A DNA stretch of 64,000 bases from Cystobacterineae bacterium (GTDB taxonomy: Bacteria; Myxococcota; Myxococcia; Myxococcales; Myxococcaceae), in NCBI GenBank assembly GCA_009781495.1, contig WQYA01000003.1, forward strand, positions 40,643-104,642, given 5' to 3'. Positions 34,470 through 42,636 of the stretch are shown here, one piece after another. Below the pieces are notes generated by a model, which was not told the DNA's origin, did no database searches, and saw nothing but the letters and a program-made list of their open reading frames with translations. The translations under genes were made by a program, and so were the position numbers. Every line of letters starts with the position of its first letter. The first letter of the stretch is position 1.

Positions 34470-36177
34470 GGGCTTCCTCCTGGTGTTGAATGTTTTTCTG
34501 TTGCTTCACTTCCGCCAACGCAATGGCCCGCAAAACGGCTTCGGCTTTGCGTCGCGTTTCATCCGCCTCCAGCAACGGCACCGAGTCATGCACCACGCCA
34601 GCGCCGGCACGAATATGGGCCATGCCGTCTTGCACCAGCGCTGTGCGAATGAGAATGGCTGTGTCAAAACTGCCGTCGCCACACAAATAGCCGATGGCGC
34701 CGCCATAGTGGCCGCGCCGCTCGTGTTCATAATGGCGTAACAGCTGCATGGCTTTAATTTTGGGTGCGCCGGTGAGTGTCCCCATATTCATATTCGCCTG
34801 GTAGGCGTGCAGCGCATCCAGCTCCTCTCGCAATTCTCCGCACACACGCGACACCAAATGCATCACGTGTGAATAACGTTCTGTGCGCAACAAGTCGACG
34901 ACGTGGCGCGTCCCGGGTTTGGACACGCGGGCCACGTCATTTCGCGCCAAGTCCACCAACATCATATGTTCGGCGTTTTCTTTTTCATCCAGTCGCAATT
35001 CGGCTTCAATGCGGCCGTCAAAGTCGAAGTCTATGCTTCCATCGTCACGCAAACCTCGGCGGCGCGTCCCGGCAATTGGCGAAATTTCAACGCGGCGCGT
35101 TTGACCATCCACTTTCACAGCGGACTCCGGTGACGCGCCAAACAAGGTGAAGTCGCCACCATTCATATAAAACAAATAGGGGCTTGGGTTGAGGGTCCGT
35201 AGCAAGCAATAGGCCGCAAACGGGGTTTTGCACGGCATGGAAAAAGTCCGCGAGAGGACAATTTGAAACACATCGCCACAAACAATGTGTTCCTTCAAAC
35301 TTTCAACCTGTGCAGCAAACGCGGAGTCGTCCATATCCGTTGTGACGGCGTCGAGTGTCACCGGCAGGTGGGTGTTGTCTGAAGGCAAGGCTTCTGCTGC
35401 AATGGAAACGGCTTGCTCCATCTCTGCAAATGCTGCTTCCATTTCTGTTTCTATTTTGTCTTCCATTGGCCCATCCCCGCCTCCTGCCGCTGCAAAAGTG
35501 CAGGCCAACATATGGCCGGAAGAAGTCAGGTGATCGACAACCACCATCCGGTCTGCGAGGTAGAAGAGGTAGTCGGGAAAATGAGTGCCCGTCCTTGCTT
35601 CCGGCAAAGGCTCAAACTGTTCAACCAAGTCATAGGCAAATGCGCCCACCAGAAACACCGCTTCCGGCATGTTGGGCAATGCCGCACGCAGCCATTGAGC
35701 CAACTCGCGCAACACCGTCAACGACGACTCGGCCAACAAACGCTCTTGCTCCGACACCTTCTCGTTTTTTTCATGGCATGTCGGCACACGCAGACGCAAA
35801 ACGCCCTCCTCCATCTGCGGAGAAAAACGCTCAAAGTGTTCTCTTAAATTCGACAGCAAGTTTTTTCCCTGCGCGTTGAGCGCCGTCAACACCACCTCAG
35901 CGCCGCGACACACAATCGACAGCGTACTTGACAGCACCAACAGGCTTTTCTGTGTTTTTCGGCTTGAAGGCTCGGCAGACTCCAGCAACACCGTATGCGG
36001 TTTTTGGCCGTTGTCACTCAGTTGTGCAAACAATGCCGTCGGCTCTGGAATGTGGCGCAATGGCCGCGTGGCCACATGCACGCCCTTCAAAACCACCTGT
36101 CCAGGCGGAAGAAAAGGGGGCATGTTTTTCATCTTGGTTTCTATGGGGGGCGTTAGGTTTTTGTGGGGTATTTCCAT
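34462..36177 (-). CDS. trpE: anthranilate synthase component I, enteric type
   Basis: The 571-residue chorismate-using subunit. The N-terminal feedback site LLESAE (about residues 63-68) is followed by SLLVLSSTLSI, as in E. coli TrpE. The C-terminal catalytic domain has FTLFGASPESAVKV, IAGTRRRG, HMMLVDLARNDVARV, VMHLVSRV, MGTLTGAPKIKAM and RAGAGVVHDSVP. Line-by-line it looks like the long gammaproteobacterial form rather than the shorter form I would expect in Myxococcota. The start has GGAGGAACACA in front. It is controlled by the leader at 36234-36376, and by tryptophan feedback if the Ser of LLESAE acts as in enterics. Confidence 0.96.
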   Translation of the reverse strand: MEIPHKNLTPPIETKMKNMPPFLPPGQVVLKGVHVATRPLRHIPEPTALFAQLSDNGQKPHTVLLESAEPSSRKTQKSLLVLSSTLSIVCRGAEVVLTALNAQGKNLLSNLREHFERFSPQMEEGVLRLRVPTCHEKNEKVSEQERLLAESSLTVLRELAQWLRAALPNMPEAVFLVGAFAYDLVEQFEPLPEARTGTHFPDYLFYLADRMVVVDHLTSSGHMLACTFAAAGGGDGPMEDKIETEMEAAFAEMEQAVSIAAEALPSDNTHLPVTLDAVTTDMDDSAFAAQVESLKEHIVCGDVFQIVLSRTFSMPCKTPFAAYCLLRTLNPSPYLFYMNGGDFTLFGASPESAVKVDGQTRRVEISPIAGTRRRGLRDDGSIDFDFDGRIEAELRLDEKENAEHMMLVDLARNDVARVSKPGTRHVVDLLRTERYSHVMHLVSRVCGELREELDALHAYQANMNMGTLTGAPKIKAMQLLRHYEHERRGHYGGAIGYLCGDGSFDTAILIRTALVQDGMAHIRAGAGVVHDSVPLLEADETRRKAEAVLRAIALAEVKQQKNIQHQEEAHV

Positions 36178-36233
36178 TGTGTTCCTCCTGGGGGGGTTAG
36201 AGTGGGGCTATGTTCCCTCTGGGTGCGGAGCAC

Positions 36234-36262
36234 AAAAAAAGGCCCGCACTCGGCGGGCCTTT
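36234..36262 (-). terminator. trp attenuator terminator (3:4 stem)
   Basis: AAAGGCCCGC pairs with GCGGGCCTTT (36253-36262 with 36238-36247, 5-base loop), followed by a run of U residues to 36234. It lies 57 bases before trpE. Segment 3 (GCCCGCC, 36252-36258) can instead pair with segment 2 (GGCGGGC, 36304-36310), and segment 2 with segment 1 (GCGCC 36301-36305 with GGCGC 36323-36327). These alternative stems are exactly the layout of enteric attenuation. Confidence 0.92.
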
Positions 36263-36286
36263 GGCATTCGTTCACTTTTCAGCAAA

Positions 36287-36376
36287 TCACCATGCGTATA
36301 GGCGCCCGCCTTCGGAGACAGAGCGCCACCACCAAGCTTGGTTTGCGTTGAAAGAAATGGACAAAGGAGAATTCAT
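36287..36376 (-). CDS. trpL: trp operon leader peptide
   Basis: A 29-codon frame from ATG at 36376 to TGA at 36287 with three consecutive Trp codons (15-17, in QAWWWRS) and a fourth Trp as the last residue. Ribosome stalling at the Trp run would cover segment 1 and free segment 2 to pair with segment 3, allowing read-through into trpE; with ample charged tRNA-Trp, the 3:4 terminator forms. No strong ribosome binding site is seen, only CACACGCCA before the ATG. The Trp density and its place directly before the attenuator make chance unlikely. Confidence 0.9.
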   Translation of the reverse strand: MNSPLSISFNANQAWWWRSVSEGGRLYAW

Positions 36377-36386
36377 TGGCGTGTGC

Positions 36387-36414
36387 AGTTAGCAGTTTGG
36401 GTATGGCTTGTCAA
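36387..36414 (-). promoter_or_regulatory. trp operon promoter
   Basis: TTGACA (36414-36409), 16-base spacer, CTAACT (36392-36387) on the minus strand. The E. coli trp promoter has TTGACA and TTAACT. Transcription would start about 5-10 bases before the leader-peptide ATG. I do not see a convincing full TrpR operator. Confidence 0.7.
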
Positions 36415-36601
36415 CAGGGCAATGCCATGTTTTCCCGTTTGCGGTTTTGGAGGCCTTGTCTTTTATCCACAAGCATTTGCTTTCTCTGAAACAGCGCATT
36501 TCCCCCCGGTATGCTGATGTTGACAGTTTCACGCATCACCATTTACAAGCACATTGTGCGGTGTGTCCTAAGCGCAGCGCATCTTGGTGAGGTCTTTATT
36601 C

Positions 36602-38326
36602 ATGGCATTTCCGCCGAGCGTCACCCCAAAACCCGCTGTCGCTAACCTAAGCCCTGTCATGGCCGCGACAGAGGCGCTGGCGACAGGAGAGGGACTTAAG
36701 GCTTGTGGAGCCATCTTCACGCGTACTGAGGTGGTGGACTTCATTCTTGATCTGGTGGGCTATACAAAAGATCAACCACTGCATAAAAAACGACTATTGG
36801 AACCGTCATTCGGTGGTGGGGATTTTCTGCTTCCTATCATCGATCGGCTGCTAAGTGCATGGCAAGCGACAAGCTCGAACCATTCCGTGCTTGACGAGTT
36901 GGGTGATGCAATTTGGGCGGTTGAGCTGCACCACGACACCTTCCGCAGCACCTATGCCGCCGTTGTTGCGCTTCTCAAGCACAAGGGGATAGCAGAAAAG
37001 ACTGCAACAGCCTTGGCTGCCCGTTGGTTATCGCAGGGGGATTTTCTACTGGCGCCGCTGGAAGCTAAATTCCATTTTGTGGTGGGTAACCCACCCTATG
37101 TCCGTCAGGAGCTGATCCCACCCCCTCTGCTGACCGAATATCGCAGCCGCTACCCAACCATCTATGACAGAGCCGACCTATATGTCCCCTTCATCGAGCG
37201 CTCACTCTCGGTATTGTTGGAAGGTGGCAGTCTGGGCTTCATCTGCGCAGATCGTTGGATGAAAAACCGCTATGGCGGACCGTTGCGAAGGCTTGTGGCC
37301 GAACGGTTTCACCTGAAAATCTACGTCGACATGGTAGATACACCGGCTTTTCACTCGGATGTAACTGCCTACCCGGCCATCACCATTATCCTGCGTGAAG
37401 CCCCGGGAATAACACGTATTGCCCACCAACCAGCCATTGACCGAGCAACGCTGGCCGAACTGGCAAGCCTGCTCTGCACACCAACGTTGCCAAAAGGAAC
37501 CCGTTCCGTGCGCGAACTTGTCAAAGTCACCAATGGTGCGGAGCCGTGGTTGCTGGAATCGTCCGATCAAATGGCGCTCATTCGCCGTCTGGAAGCTTGC
37601 TTCCACTCAATAGAAAATGTGGGATGCAAGGTTGGGATTGGCGTTGCAAGCGGTGCGGACAAGGCGTTCATCGGCGACTTCGAGACTCTCAATGTCGAGT
37701 CAGATCGGAAGCTGCCGTTGGCAACAACCCAAGACATCATCTCCGGTGAAGTGAAATGGTGCGGCCAAGGCATCATCAATCCCTTTGCTGATCTGGGTGG
37801 ATTGGTCAATCTGAACGAATATCCACTCCTGCGGCACTACCTTGAGGCTCGCCGAGAACTCATAGCCGGGCGTCACTGTGCACAGAAAACTCCGGCCAAC
37901 TGGTATCGTACGATTGACCGCATTATTCCGGCGCTGGCCACAAAGCCGAAACTTCTGATTCCAGATATTAAAGGTGAGGCACACATCGTCTTTGAGGGCG
38001 GCAAACTCTATCCCCACCACAATCTCTATTATGTCACCTCAGATGAATGGGATTTGCGCGCTTTGCAAGCCGTATTGCTGTCTGCCGTCACACGCCTGTT
38101 CGTGGCGACTTATTCAACGAAAATGCGGGGTGGATTCCTGCGTTTTCAAGCTCAGTACCTGCGCCGCATTCGCATTCCGCGATGGACGGATGTGCCCGAA
38201 CCGTTGCGTAGAGAGTTGGCCGGGGCTGCCATCAAACGAGACATACAAGCCTGCAACCAGGCTGTGTTTAAGCTCTATGGCCTGAGCCATGAAGAGCAAT
38301 CTGCCCTCGGAGGCAATGGAGAATAA
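36602..38326 (+). CDS. type II N6-adenine DNA methyltransferase, PaeR7I/XhoI type
   Basis: The 574-residue methyltransferase has the SAM-binding motif [16 protein letters not shown] (about residue 65) and catalytic motif IV NPPYV (about 162), the gamma-class/Eco57I-like order. It is paired with a restriction enzyme of the XhoI family, so the likely site is CTCGAG with methylation of the adenine; specificity is inferred from the partner. The ATG at 36602 is preferred over an upstream TTG at 36584. The stop is immediately followed by the ATG of the endonuclease. Start lies about 190 bases from the divergent trp promoter. Confidence 0.93.
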   Translation: MAFPPSVTPKPAVANLSPVMAATEALATGEGLKACGAIFTRTEVVDFILDLVGYTKDQPLHKKRLLEPSFGGGDFLLPIIDRLLSAWQATSSNHSVLDELGDAIWAVELHHDTFRSTYAAVVALLKHKGIAEKTATALAARWLSQGDFLLAPLEAKFHFVVGNPPYVRQELIPPPLLTEYRSRYPTIYDRADLYVPFIERSLSVLLEGGSLGFICADRWMKNRYGGPLRRLVAERFHLKIYVDMVDTPAFHSDVTAYPAITIILREAPGITRIAHQPAIDRATLAELASLLCTPTLPKGTRSVRELVKVTNGAEPWLLESSDQMALIRRLEACFHSIENVGCKVGIGVASGADKAFIGDFETLNVESDRKLPLATTQDIISGEVKWCGQGIINPFADLGGLVNLNEYPLLRHYLEARRELIAGRHCAQKTPANWYRTIDRIIPALATKPKLLIPDIKGEAHIVFEGGKLYPHHNLYYVTSDEWDLRALQAVLLSAVTRLFVATYSTKMRGGFLRFQAQYLRRIRIPRWTDVPEPLRRELAGAAIKRDIQACNQAVFKLYGLSHEEQSALGGNGE

Positions 38327-39100
38327 ATGGCGCTCAATCTCGTCGATTATGAACAGAAAGCCCGTGAAGCTGTGAAGATATTTTGGGGCAGCCGAGAAGC
38401 AGCAAGGCAGAAACAAATAGAGTCGGGAAAAGCCGATCAAGGCGAACGCGCAGGCGTCACTGCTGGGAAAAACATGCACGGGTTCTTGGCTTTGGTGCTC
38501 GACATCGTCAAGGCCAACGGCCTGGCCCATGCCAAGGTATACCAGAACAGGGCGATGCTAACCCTACCCGGCTATTTTCGGCCTACGAAATTGTGGGATC
38601 TCTTGGTCATCCACAAGAAAGAGCTGATCGCCGCCATTGAGCTGAAAAGCCAAGTCGGCCCATCATTCGGCAACAATTTCAACAACAGAGCCGAGGAAGC
38701 CATTGGAACAGCTCATGACTTCTGGACAGCCTTCCGCGAAGAATCTTTTGGAAAACAGCCGCGTCCTTTTGTCGGGTGGTTGATGATGGTCGAAGATGCG
38801 CCGGAATCTCGTAAATCTGTTCGTAACGCATCGCCACACTTTCCTGTTTCCAAGGAGCTCCAAGAGGCCTCCTACCTCAAGCGTTATGACTTGCTGTGCC
38901 AACGACTGGTACAGGAACAGCTTTATACCACGGCAGCCGTCATTGCAGCGAAACGCAGTGCGGTAGATACCGGCCATTTTATGGAGTTGTCGTCAATGAC
39001 CGGCCTCAGGACATTTGTTACAGCCTTGGCAGGCCACATCGCAGCGGAGACAGCACGGTTGGGCGATGAATCCACCCCACTCTCAACTGCCACACCCTAA
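38327..39100 (+). CDS. type II restriction endonuclease, PaeR7I/XhoI family
   Basis: The 257-residue product strongly resembles PaeR7I, which cuts CTCGAG. Recognisable stretches are [54 protein letters not shown] and [32 protein letters not shown], the latter with the ELK part of a PD-(D/E)xK site. It begins right after the methyltransferase stop, so both are co-transcribed, with the methylase first, which protects newly entered cells. Likely acquired as a unit. Confidence 0.93.
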   Translation: MALNLVDYEQKAREAVKIFWGSREAARQKQIESGKADQGERAGVTAGKNMHGFLALVLDIVKANGLAHAKVYQNRAMLTLPGYFRPTKLWDLLVIHKKELIAAIELKSQVGPSFGNNFNNRAEEAIGTAHDFWTAFREESFGKQPRPFVGWLMMVEDAPESRKSVRNASPHFPVSKELQEASYLKRYDLLCQRLVQEQLYTTAAVIAAKRSAVDTGHFMELSSMTGLRTFVTALAGHIAAETARLGDESTPLSTATP

Positions 39101-39164
39101 ACAGGTTCCGTCACAGCTACCCTATCGACAAAGATACCAATCCATGTTTTAGGGAATGACGGCA

Positions 39165-39863
39165 ATGGCAACAACATTCAAAAAACTGGTCGCATTGACG
39201 GGGGCAGGCATCAGCGCGGAAAGTGGGATTAACACCTTTCGCGACTCTGGAGGCTTGTGGGAACAATATGACGTCATGGAAGTGGCCAGCATTGACGGTT
39301 GGCGCAAAAACCCGCAATTGGTACAGCGTTTCTACAACGAGCGCCGCCAACAACTGGCCGAGGTGGCGCCCAATGCCGCCCACCATATTTTGGCGGAATT
39401 GGAGGCGCACTTTGACGTGACGGTGGTGACGCAAAATGTGGACAACCTGCATGAGCGCGCCCAAAGCTCAAAAATTCTCCACCTGCATGGCGAGCTGACC
39501 AAAGCACGCAGCTCCGTTGACTCAAGCGGGGTAGTCGACATCGGCTACCGTCCCATAGAGTGGGGCGAAAAAGCGTCCGACGGCAGCCAACTTCGTCCGC
39601 ACATTGTTTGGTTTGGCGAGGCGGTGCCGATGATTGGAAAGGCCGCCGATATTGTGGCCAAAGCCGACATATTGGTGGTTATAGGCACTTCGCTCAATGT
39701 ATATCCCGCTGCGGGACTGGTGGCTCATGCCCGGAATAACACGCCCATCTATTTGGTGGACCCCAGCGAAATCAGCTACCCGGGACGCAACATGACAATG
39801 ATTCGAGAAAAGGCAACTTCCGGGATGGAAAAATTGAAAAGAATGTTGGTGGAGCAACCCTAG
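39165..39863 (+). CDS. NAD-dependent protein deacylase (sirtuin) lacking the zinc cysteines
   Basis: A 232-residue Sir2-family protein that uses NAD to remove acyl groups from lysines. GAGISAESGINTFRDSGGLW, TQNVDNLHERAQ, catalytic His in LHLHGEL and IGTSLNVYPAAG are clear. The four Cys that hold zinc in most sirtuins are missing; the segment reads TKARSSVDSSGVVDIGYRPIEWGEKASDGSQLRPHIVWFGE in separate pieces, as in Bacteroidota-type enzymes. ATG at 39165 is better spaced from AGGGA than the ATG at 39156. Confidence 0.9.
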   Translation: MATTFKKLVALTGAGISAESGINTFRDSGGLWEQYDVMEVASIDGWRKNPQLVQRFYNERRQQLAEVAPNAAHHILAELEAHFDVTVVTQNVDNLHERAQSSKILHLHGELTKARSSVDSSGVVDIGYRPIEWGEKASDGSQLRPHIVWFGEAVPMIGKAADIVAKADILVVIGTSLNVYPAAGLVAHARNNTPIYLVDPSEISYPGRNMTMIREKATSGMEKLKRMLVEQP

Positions 39864-39901
39864 CCCCGCTCTCCCCTCCCTGTGGAGCCAACACCAACCC
39901 C

Positions 39902-41215
39902 ATGAATGCCCCCATCCTCAAAACCCTCTTCTCGCGGCGTATGTTGGTTTGCGTTTTCACCGGTTTCTCCTCGGGGCTTCCGCTTTATTTGCTGTTCAGC
40001 CTTGTCCCCGCCTGGCTTGAAACCGAGGGTTTGAGTCTGCGTACCATTGGCGCTTTCGCTCTGGTTCAACTTCCCTATGCTTTGAAATTTTTGTGGGCGC
40101 CGTTGGTGGACCGCTATGCTTTGCCCTGGCTCGGCCTGCGCCGCGGATGGATGGCTGTCCTGCACCTCTCGTTGCTGGGCGTCATTTCCTGGGTGGGTTG
40201 TCTGTCGCCCAAGCAAAACCTGACGCTGCTCGTTACGCTGACAGCAACGCTGGCCTTTCTGTCGGCCTCTCTGGACATTGTGCTCGACGCTTTCCGCCGC
40301 AACCTCTTGTCCGACGTGGAACAGGAGCTCGGCAACACCCTCCACGTCAACGCCTATAAACTTGCCAGCCTGGTGCCCGGCTCCCTCTCCCTCATTCTTT
40401 CGGACTTTCTTTCGTGGCCGCAGGTTTTCCTGGTGACGGCCCTGTTTATGCTGCCCGGCCTGGCCATGACTTTGCTTGTCAGCGAGCCACGCGCTTCCCT
40501 TTGTGCACCCAAAACACTGCGTGAAGCGGTGTGGGAGCCGTTTTGTGAATTCATGTCGCGCCACGGTTGGAAACCCGCGCTGAGCATTCTCGCATTCCTG
40601 TTGCTCTATAAGCTGGGGGACTCTTTGTGCACCTCGCTGGCGACGCCGTTTTATATGAAAATGGGCTATAGCCGCACACAAATTGGCCTCATCGCCAAAC
40701 ACGCCGCCCTGTGGCCCAGTGTGTTGGGCGGCATTCTGGGCGGCATGTGGATGATGAAAATGGGCCTCAACCGCGCGCTCTGGGTATTCGGTTTTCTGCA
40801 AGCCTTCTCCATTCTCGGCTTCGTCAAATTGGCCCAACTGGGCCCGGCGCCCGCCGACGCCACGCGTTTGTGGGCGCTTGCCGGCGTCATCGCCCTTGAA
40901 GCGCTGGGCGCCGGCTTGGGCACCGCCGCCTCCGTCTCCTTCATTGCCCGCACCACCCACCCCGCCTATGTCGCTACCCAATTTGCCCTGCTGACCAGCC
41001 TTATGGCCATTCCGAGGACTTTCTTCAACGCCAGCGCCGGTTGGTTGGTAGAAGGGTTTCAGTGGAGGGGCCTAGAATGGAAGGGTTTAGGGTGGGAGAA
41101 TTTCTTCGGGTTATGCTTCTTATTGGCAATACCCGGCATGCTGCTGCTGCTTAAAGTTGCCCCCTGGAGGGGCGCCCCCCCTACCTCCCCTGCTGCCAGT
41201 AACCCTGCCCAATAA
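39902..41215 (+). CDS. AmpG-like MFS permease
   Basis: A 437-residue major-facilitator transporter with 12 hydrophobic spans. FTGFSSGLPLYLLFSLVPAWL, FLWAPLVDRY and SASLDIVLDAFRR match AmpG, which imports anhydromuropeptides for peptidoglycan recycling. No recycling genes (nagZ, ampD) are near, so the substrate is a family-based guess. It starts 38 bases after the sirtuin with little ribosome-site signal. The C-terminal tail after the last span is short and Pro/Ala-rich. Confidence 0.85.
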   Translation: MNAPILKTLFSRRMLVCVFTGFSSGLPLYLLFSLVPAWLETEGLSLRTIGAFALVQLPYALKFLWAPLVDRYALPWLGLRRGWMAVLHLSLLGVISWVGCLSPKQNLTLLVTLTATLAFLSASLDIVLDAFRRNLLSDVEQELGNTLHVNAYKLASLVPGSLSLILSDFLSWPQVFLVTALFMLPGLAMTLLVSEPRASLCAPKTLREAVWEPFCEFMSRHGWKPALSILAFLLLYKLGDSLCTSLATPFYMKMGYSRTQIGLIAKHAALWPSVLGGILGGMWMMKMGLNRALWVFGFLQAFSILGFVKLAQLGPAPADATRLWALAGVIALEALGAGLGTAASVSFIARTTHPAYVATQFALLTSLMAIPRTFFNASAGWLVEGFQWRGLEWKGLGWENFFGLCFLLAIPGMLLLLKVAPWRGAPPTSPAASNPAQ

Positions 41216-41361
41216 CCTGCTAACCCCCTGGGTGGAGGCTTTCCATAAGCGTTGGAAAATTTTTGGCTGAGTTTTTGGTTGAGCTTTCATGCTCGCCCTG
41301 CCTATGTAGTGTGCCCCTTGGGGCCCCTCAAGTCCCTCGGGCCTCAAAGAAGGAGCATATT

Positions 41362-42474
41362 ATGTATATTGGTGTCCCTACAGAAGTGAAACCCGGAGAA
41401 AACCGTGTTGGCCTTGTCCCCGCTGGCGTCAGAAGCCTCGTCGCCGCCGGCCATCAAGTTGGAATACAAATGGGCGCCGGAAAAGGCGCAGGCATTGAGG
41501 ATGCCGCCTATGTCGAGGCCGGCGCCAAACTCGTTGAGGATGCAAAAAAACTCTGGGAAAAAGCCGAAATGGTGGTGAAGGTGAAGGAGCCCATCGCCTC
41601 GGAATATCCCCTCATGCGTGAGGGACAAATTATTTATGCCTATTTCCACTTGGCAGCCGTCCCCGAGTTGGCCAAAGCCCTCGTGGAATCCAAGGCCATC
41701 GCCGTCGCCTATGAAACCATTCAACTTGCAAACGGCTGTCTCCCCCTGCTGCGCCCCATGAGTGAAATTGCGGGCAAAATGGCCATCCAAGTCGGCGCGC
41801 GCTGCTTGGAGCGCAGGCAAGGCGGCAAAGGCATTCTGTTGGGTGGCGTCCCCGGTGTTCGCCGCGGCAAAGTCGCCATTCTGGGCGCAGGCTCTGTGGG
41901 TCTGTCCGCTGCGAAAGTCGCTCACGGCATGGGGGCTCAGGTTTCCATTCTCGACACCAATGTCATGCGCCTTGTCTATATTGATGACGTCTTTAACGGC
42001 GCTCTCACCACACTGGCGGCCAACCCTGACAACATCAGTCTTGCCATCAAAGAAGCCGACTTGGTGGTCGGCGCCATTCTTTTGCCGGGCGCCAAAGCGC
42101 CACGGCTGGTCACCCGCGAGCAATTGTCGATGATGGGGGCAGGTTCCGTTATTGTGGACGTCTCGGTGGATCAGGGCGGCTGTTTTGAGACAACCAAAGC
42201 CACCACCCACGAGTCCCCCACCTATGTCGTGGACGGTATTGTACACTATGGCGTCTCCAATATGCCCGGTGCGGTGCCGCAGTCTTCTACCTATGCCCTC
42301 ACCAACGTCACCACCCCCTATGCGCTTCTGCTTGCCAACCATGGCGCCGTTGAAGCTGCCAAAATTTATGCAGATCTCGCCCTCGGCCTCAACAGCCTCA
42401 ATGGCCACATCGTCTATGAGCCTGTCGCCGAAGCTGTGAATTTGCCTTTCCGTCCTTGGCGAGAAGCTGTCTAA
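41362..42474 (+). CDS. ald: alanine dehydrogenase
   Basis: The 370-residue NAD-dependent enzyme interconverts alanine and pyruvate plus ammonia. Diagnostic segments: MYIGVPTEVKPGENRVGLVP at the start with the substrate-binding Arg, VVKVKEP with catalytic Lys, YFHLAA with catalytic His, VAILGAGSVGLSAAKVAHGMGAQV as Rossmann loop, and DQGGCFETTKATTHESPTY near the end. AAGGAG seven bases upstream sets the start. It is followed by a terminator, so monocistronic. Homologous M. xanthus enzyme functions in development, but that link is not testable here. Confidence 0.96.
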   Translation: MYIGVPTEVKPGENRVGLVPAGVRSLVAAGHQVGIQMGAGKGAGIEDAAYVEAGAKLVEDAKKLWEKAEMVVKVKEPIASEYPLMREGQIIYAYFHLAAVPELAKALVESKAIAVAYETIQLANGCLPLLRPMSEIAGKMAIQVGARCLERRQGGKGILLGGVPGVRRGKVAILGAGSVGLSAAKVAHGMGAQVSILDTNVMRLVYIDDVFNGALTTLAANPDNISLAIKEADLVVGAILLPGAKAPRLVTREQLSMMGAGSVIVDVSVDQGGCFETTKATTHESPTYVVDGIVHYGVSNMPGAVPQSSTYALTNVTTPYALLLANHGAVEAAKIYADLALGLNSLNGHIVYEPVAEAVNLPFRPWREAV

Positions 42475-42515
42475 AGTCAAGTCCTGCGCTTTGCCAACCC
42501 GCCTTTTTCCAGCTT

Positions 42516-42562
42516 GGCGCCCCGCTTTTTTCCTCAATAGCCTCCGGGGCGCCTCGCTTTTT
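42516..42562 (+). terminator. terminator after ald
   Basis: GGCGCCCC (42516-42523) pairs with GGGGCGCC (42546-42553); TCGCTTTTT follows. The 22-base loop is long but the stem is strong. Confidence 0.65.
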
Positions 42563-42595
42563 CTCTCAAATAGCCTAAAGAAGGCATTTCCCCCA

Positions 42596-42624
42596 TTGAC
42601 CTTATACCCCCTCCCGGGTAGCCT
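42596..42624 (+). promoter_or_regulatory. possible promoter of the FrzS-like gene, near-leaderless
   Basis: TTGACC, 17-base spacer, TAGCCT. The predicted transcription start lies only about six bases before the ATG at 42637 and no ribosome binding site is visible, so the mRNA may be nearly leaderless. Confidence 0.35.
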
Positions 42625-42636
42625 GAGTCTGTTCCC

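Noticed and set aside
39860..40981. Long minus-strand open frame (373 codons) opposite the AmpG-like gene
   Set aside because: Gln/Gly/His-rich composition typical of an antisense shadow; the plus strand encodes a clear 12-span transporter.
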